From contig CAZRCZ010000017.1 in the NCBI GenBank assembly GCA_964598765.1, positions 49,583-113,582 on the forward strand: 64,000 bases of DNA. Reading direction: 5' to 3'. Below are positions 60,511-64,000 of the stretch, piece after piece. Source of the stretch: CAZRCZ01 sp964598765. GTDB lineage: Bacteria > Sumerlaeota > Sumerlaeia > MVZB01 > JAJFLK01. The notes under the pieces were generated by a model, which saw only the letters and a list, made by a program, of their open reading frames with translations, was not told where the DNA came from and made no database searches. The stretch's first letter is position 1. Each line of letters opens with the position of its first letter. The position numbers were made by a program, and so were the translations under genes.

Positions 60511-61722
60511 ATGCGTTATACGATAACGCGAACCGATCAAACGGGATCCAAGACGATGCCTCCAACCTTGCGGGAACAATTCGAACAAGCCGAAGCGGAA
60601 CAACTCGCGTCTTACGCGATGAAGAGCCGCGATTCGCGCGGACGGGAACACCCCATTCCGCCGGATCGCTTTCGCACCGATTTTCAGCGCGACCGCGACC
60701 GGATCATCCACAGCGCGGCGTTTCGCAAACTCGAATACAAAACCCAAGTTTACGTGATTCACGAAGGGGACTACTACCGGACGCGCCTGACGCACACCTT
60801 GGAGGTCGCGCAAATCGCGCGGACATTGGCGCGCGCTTTGGGTTTGAACGCCGATCTTACCGAAGCCATCGCCCTCTCGCACGATCTTGGCCATACGCCG
60901 TTTGGTCATTCGGGCGAAACCGCGTTGAAAAAATTGTTGGCCGACCGAGGCGGATTCGAGCACAACCGCCAAAGTCTCCGCGTGGTCGAGGTTTTGGAGG
61001 AGCGGTATCACGACATTCCGGGACTGAACCTGACGTGGGAAGTGCGCGAGGGGATTGCCAAACACACGACGGCTTACGATTCTCCCCAACGCGATCTCTT
61101 TGAGCCGCATCTCTCCCCGACGCTGGAAGCGCAGGTTTGCGATTTGGCCGATGAGATCGCCTACAACCACCACGACGTTGACGACGCGCTCAAGATGGGT
61201 CTCATTACGACGCATCAACTTAAGGAAGTGGATTGGGTGTGGGAGTTATGGAACGACGAGCAATTGAAGCTGAAACAAGACGTGCGCTCCAAATACGTGA
61301 TCTACCGGATGATCGGGCGGATGATGGACGCGACGGTCGGCGACGTTCTCGCGCACACCAGTTCCCTGCTTGACCGGAACAAAATTGGCTCGGTGGAGGA
61401 CGTTCGTCAATTCAAGGGGCGCCTCGCCGAATTGTCCCCCGACATGAAACGCAAACATCAATCGCTCCGGGAATTTCTGTTCCGCAACGTCTACATGCAC
61501 CCTCACGTCGTTCGGATGCAAAGCAAGGCGGAGCGATTCGTCACCAGCCTTTTCAACCTCTACCGCGAAATCCCCGGCCAACTTCCGATCAAATATCAGG
61601 CGCGGATCAAAACCGACGGTCTGGACCGTGTCATCACCGACTACATCTCCGGCATGACCGACAACTTTTGCATGGAGGAATACGTCAAGGCGTTCGAGCC
61701 GACGATGGGGAGGGGGAGGTGA
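60511..61722 (+). CDS. dgt: Deoxyguanosinetriphosphate triphosphohydrolase-like protein (HD domain)
   Basis: 403 residues from ATG 60511; ATG 60556 (MPPTLREQFEQ) agrees better with family N-termini and is a real alternative. Family marks: SRDSRGREHP, DRDRIIHSAAFRKLEYKTQV, the HD metal ligands in RTRLTHTLEVAQIAR and ALSHDLGHTPFGHSGE, and DEIAYNHHDVDDAL. It hydrolyses dNTPs to nucleosides and triphosphate, lowering the dNTP pool; related proteins limit phage growth. Length and motifs fit the non-E. coli dGTPase-like type. It is probably its own transcript. Confidence 0.95.
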   Translation: MRYTITRTDQTGSKTMPPTLREQFEQAEAEQLASYAMKSRDSRGREHPIPPDRFRTDFQRDRDRIIHSAAFRKLEYKTQVYVIHEGDYYRTRLTHTLEVAQIARTLARALGLNADLTEAIALSHDLGHTPFGHSGETALKKLLADRGGFEHNRQSLRVVEVLEERYHDIPGLNLTWEVREGIAKHTTAYDSPQRDLFEPHLSPTLEAQVCDLADEIAYNHHDVDDALKMGLITTHQLKEVDWVWELWNDEQLKLKQDVRSKYVIYRMIGRMMDATVGDVLAHTSSLLDRNKIGSVEDVRQFKGRLAELSPDMKRKHQSLREFLFRNVYMHPHVVRMQSKAERFVTSLFNLYREIPGQLPIKYQARIKTDGLDRVITDYISGMTDNFCMEEYVKAFEPTMGRGR

Positions 61723-61735
61723 AATCGCATATCCT

Positions 61736-61764
61736 TTGCCCTCGTGCGGTATTCCTCCTATAAT
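61736..61764 (+). promoter_or_regulatory. Promoter for leuC
   Basis: TTGCCC (61736-61741) and a perfect TATAAT (61759-61764) are 17 bases apart. Transcription would start near 61771, 52 bases ahead of leuC. A 23-codon ORF begins at ATG 61771 and overlaps the leuC start, but would be leaderless. Confidence 0.6.
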
Positions 61765-61822
61765 CAGACCATGGGAACAATAAAACTCGCCGAAGTCTCA
61801 TGGGAAAGGATGATCCGCGCCG

Positions 61823-63232
61823 ATGCCGAAAAACATCTATGAAAAAATCTGGGAGGCGCATCTCGTCAATGACGAACCGGGGAAGGACGCAATCCTTTAC
61901 ATTGACCGGCACTACGTCCACGAAGTCACTTCGCCGCAGGCGTTTGAAGGATTGCGCCTTGCGGGGCGTCGGGTGCGCCGTCCCGAGTTGACCTTCGCGA
62001 CGATGGACCACAACATCCCGACGACCGACCGGTCGCTTCCGATCCGCGATCCGATGAGCAAACAGCAGGTTGAGACGCTGACGACCAACTGCGACGAATT
62101 TGGAATCGCCTGTTTCGACATGCACGATCGTCGGAGCGGCATCGTTCACGTCATTGGTCCCGAACTGGGCTTAACCCAGCCGGGCATGACGATTGTCTGC
62201 GGCGATTCGCACACCTCGACCCACGGCGCGTTCGGCGCGTTGGCATTCGGGATCGGCACGAGCGAGGTCGAGCACGTCCTCGCCACGCAGACGTTGCTCC
62301 AGAAGAAAGCCAAGACGATGGAAGTCCGCGTCAACGGCAAACTTCCCAACGGCATCACCGCCAAGGACGTGATTCTCGCCGTCATTGGAAAGATCGGCAC
62401 GGCGGGAGGAACGGGTTACGTGATCGAATACACCGGCGAGGCGATCCGCAACCTGAGCATGGAAGGGCGGATGACGGTCTGCAACATGTCCATCGAGGCC
62501 GGCGCGCGCGCGGGATTGATCTCGCCCGACGCAACGACATTCGACTATCTCAAGGACCGTCCCTATTTGCCGAAAAATGTTTCGCGCGAAGCCTTGGTCG
62601 CCCAATGGAAATCATGGCCGTCCGATCCGGGTTGTTCCTATGATCGTGTGGTCGAGTTGAACGCCGCAGAAATTGAGCCGCAGGTGACGTGGGGCACATC
62701 CCCGGGTATGGTGACGGGAATAACCGGACGGACGCCGGTGCTTGCCGAAATCTCGGACCACAACACGCGGCTTTCGGCGCACAAGGCGCTTCAATACATG
62801 GGTCTTGCCGAGGGAATCCCGATGACGAGCATCGCAATTGACAAAATGTTTTTCGGCTCCTGCACGAACGCGCGGATTGAGGATTTGCGAGCCGCCGCAC
62901 AAGTAGTCAAGGGTTACAAGGTTAGCCCGACCATTAAACAGGCGTTGATCGTTCCGGGATCGCAAAAGGTGAAAACGCAGGCCGAAGCGGAGGGATTGGA
63001 CAAAATTTTCAAGGCGGCGGGATTTGAATGGCGCGAGGCCGGTTGCTCGATGTGCCTCGCCATGAACGACGACGTTCTCCAACCGGGCGAACGATGCGCT
63101 TCAACGTCCAATCGCAATTTTGAGGGACGGCAGGGCAAGGATGGCCGAACGCATCTGGTCAGTCCCGCCATGGCCGTCGCCGCCGCGATCAAGGGAAAAT
63201 TCACCGATATTCGGAAGTGGGAATACAGGTGA
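61823..63232 (+). CDS. leuC: 3-isopropylmalate dehydratase large subunit
   Basis: 469 residues from ATG 61823. The aconitase-family signatures are complete: ATMDHNIPTTDR, IVCGDSHTSTHGAFGALAFG, the [4Fe-4S] cysteines in FFGSCTNARIEDL and GCSMCLAMNDD, and SNRNFEGRQG. It interconverts 2- and 3-isopropylmalate for leucine synthesis together with LeuD. leuD does not follow; a protease-like gene does, so the small subunit must be elsewhere. Sequence is of the LeuC1/proteobacterial-type length. The ribosome site is weak (AAGGA 14 bases off). Confidence 0.96.
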   Translation: MPKNIYEKIWEAHLVNDEPGKDAILYIDRHYVHEVTSPQAFEGLRLAGRRVRRPELTFATMDHNIPTTDRSLPIRDPMSKQQVETLTTNCDEFGIACFDMHDRRSGIVHVIGPELGLTQPGMTIVCGDSHTSTHGAFGALAFGIGTSEVEHVLATQTLLQKKAKTMEVRVNGKLPNGITAKDVILAVIGKIGTAGGTGYVIEYTGEAIRNLSMEGRMTVCNMSIEAGARAGLISPDATTFDYLKDRPYLPKNVSREALVAQWKSWPSDPGCSYDRVVELNAAEIEPQVTWGTSPGMVTGITGRTPVLAEISDHNTRLSAHKALQYMGLAEGIPMTSIAIDKMFFGSCTNARIEDLRAAAQVVKGYKVSPTIKQALIVPGSQKVKTQAEAEGLDKIFKAAGFEWREAGCSMCLAMNDDVLQPGERCASTSNRNFEGRQGKDGRTHLVSPAMAVAAAIKGKFTDIRKWEYR

Positions 63233-63273
63233 TCCCCATGAAGCATAACGGAAAACAGGAGAAACACAAACGA

Positions 63274-63678
63274 ATGGGAATCTTCCATGTGGACATCGGG
63301 TTGTCGAAAGCCGGAGAGGGCGCGAAGCAAGCCAAGGTAAAGCGTCTCATGGTGGATAGCGGCTCCGAGCTGACGTGGATCCCCACGGGCATTTTAGAGG
63401 AAATAGGAATAGGGGTCAGGAAGAAGGATCAACCGTTTGTAATGGCTAACGGACAGACGATCACCCGTGATATAGGTTATGCGTCCATTCGTTGCGGAGA
63501 TTTCGAGACCGTGGACGAGGTCGTCTTCGCCAAGCAAGGCGATCTGTCATTGCTCGGCGTCCGCACTCTGGAGGGCTTCAATGCGCGGCCTGACTTTGTT
63601 CAAAAGCGGTTGGTCGCCTCCGGACCGATGCCAGTGGCCGGGAATCACCGCGCGTGGCGCCGGGATGTTCAAGGATGA
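63274..63678 (+). CDS. Retropepsin-like aspartic protease family protein
   Basis: 134 residues from ATG 63274, chosen because the family begins with MG-x-F-HVDI and AGGAG lies 12 bases upstream; ATG 63238 adds 12 residues. A single catalytic motif VDSGSELTWIP (Asp at residue 28) is followed by the 'GQTITRDIGYASIRCG' strand pair and LLGVRTLEGF, the second half of the pepsin-like lobe. One lobe means it works as a dimer. The target is unknown. It follows leuC by about 41 bases but has no functional link to leucine synthesis. Confidence 0.83.
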   Translation: MGIFHVDIGLSKAGEGAKQAKVKRLMVDSGSELTWIPTGILEEIGIGVRKKDQPFVMANGQTITRDIGYASIRCGDFETVDEVVFAKQGDLSLLGVRTLEGFNARPDFVQKRLVASGPMPVAGNHRAWRRDVQG

Positions 63679-63704
63679 TAAGTTCGGTCTCCATTGGCGG
63701 ATTC

Positions 63705-63740
63705 CAGCCACGGCGAGCACGAAGAGCACAAAGAGTGCGA
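63705..63740. repeat. CACAAAGAG-type repeat fragment
   Basis: CACGGCGAGCACGAAGAGCA followed by CAAAGAGTGCGAC lies directly against the stop of the PHM-like gene. It resembles the other CACAAAG arms but no second arm is visible. Confidence 0.45.
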
Positions 63741-63745
63741 CAAAC

Positions 63746-64000
63746 TCAGAACGTCAATCCCCGTCCGGCTCGTCGGGGGGGACGGGGGAGATCGTCGTTG
63801 CCGCCGCCGATGGGATTGGGAACGGGATCCTTGTCCGTTGGCTCGGCGTAACCCCAAGTCAGCCATCCTAAATTCATCTCGTCGGTGGTCGCCGATCCCC
63901 ATTTGACTTCCTTGGCCGGATCGGGGTTCCCCTGCTTGCCGGCGGAGTTGTCGTAGCCCATCGTCACTTCGAGAATTGTTCCGGCGGGAAACTTGCGCGG
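63746..64000 (-). CDS. C-terminal end of a PHM-like (copper type II monooxygenase fold) protein
   Basis: 84 residues; the gene continues beyond the right edge. KFPAGTILEVTMGYDNSAGK, then NPDPAKEVKWGSATTDEMNL, GWLTW is the pattern found at the end of large secreted proteins with an ascorbate-dependent monooxygenase C-terminal fold (a '(Y/F)DNS...NPDP...V.WG..T.DEM' signature), often with cytochrome c or thioredoxin-like domains upstream. The last 25 residues are Pro/Asp-rich. The call rests on the signature alone. Confidence 0.65.
   Translation of the reverse strand, partial: PRKFPAGTILEVTMGYDNSAGKQGNPDPAKEVKWGSATTDEMNLGWLTWGYAEPTDKDPVPNPIGGGNDDLPRPPRRAGRGLTF

Noticed and set aside
61771..61842. 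23-codon leader peptide before leuC
   Set aside because: It would start at the predicted transcription start, has only two Leu codons and no attenuator stems, so a leucine leader is not supported.

Overview
The window looks like chromosomal DNA of a diderm, heterotrophic bacterium of PVC-superphylum type (Planctomycetes/Verrucomicrobia) or a related candidate phylum such as Sumerlaeota; the sequence alone does not settle which. The evidence is indirect: a propeller-HEAT-cytochrome c-DUF1080 giant secreted protein, several PQQ-type propellers, FG-GAP repeats with a Thr/Pro tail, an LptC/LptA pair (so an LPS outer membrane), an EF-G-like GTPase, type IV pilus PilT, ferrochelatase and multihaem cytochrome. 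GTG and TTG starts are used repeatedly. There are no phage or transposase genes.

Layout. 0-6 kb: the start of a UMF1-type MFS transporter (cut by the left edge), a secreted propeller, a secreted beta-helix hydrolase, a double-receiver protein and an orphan sugar-type ABC permease. 6-14 kb: three tandem YfhO-family membrane proteins and an aquaporin. 14-24 kb: housekeeping genes (TPR protein, PheA-like protein, sugar epimerase, lptA, lptC, EF-G-like, tRNA-Lys and tRNA-Glu, guaA, pilT). 24-28 kb: a MacAB-type efflux operon. 28-32 kb: a 1,477-residue FG-GAP protein with 14 repeats.

33-43.5 kb is an accessory stretch with mixed integrity: a PD-(D/E)XK-like protein, a frameshifted PIN toxin with a small unlisted neighbour, an intact hicBA pair, a secreted repeat protein broken by an in-frame TAA, and a second hicA broken by an in-frame TGA beside an intact hicB. 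Between these lie the PVC-type secreted protein, an esterase and hemH. 43.5-64 kb: penicillin acylase, CBS protein, an operon of two propellers flanking an AMP-forming ligase, an archease-rtcB-kinase cluster (RNA ligation), a multihaem cytochrome/phosphoesterase fusion, a polytopic glycosyltransferase-like protein, adenosine deaminase, a GarR-type dehydrogenase, dGTPase, leuC, a retropepsin-like protease and the end of a PHM-like protein.

The most interesting pattern cuts across the genes. Short palindromic or tandem repeats with recurring words (CACAGAG/CACAAAG/CACCAAG arms, GGATGAA units, GGGCGACCC palindromes) lie between genes. In at least three places, probably five, they also sit inside open reading frames without breaking them. 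One forms the signal-peptide region of an esterase and another adds about 25 residues to a dehydrogenase. This resembles the Rickettsia palindromic elements and is the best candidate here for something undescribed.
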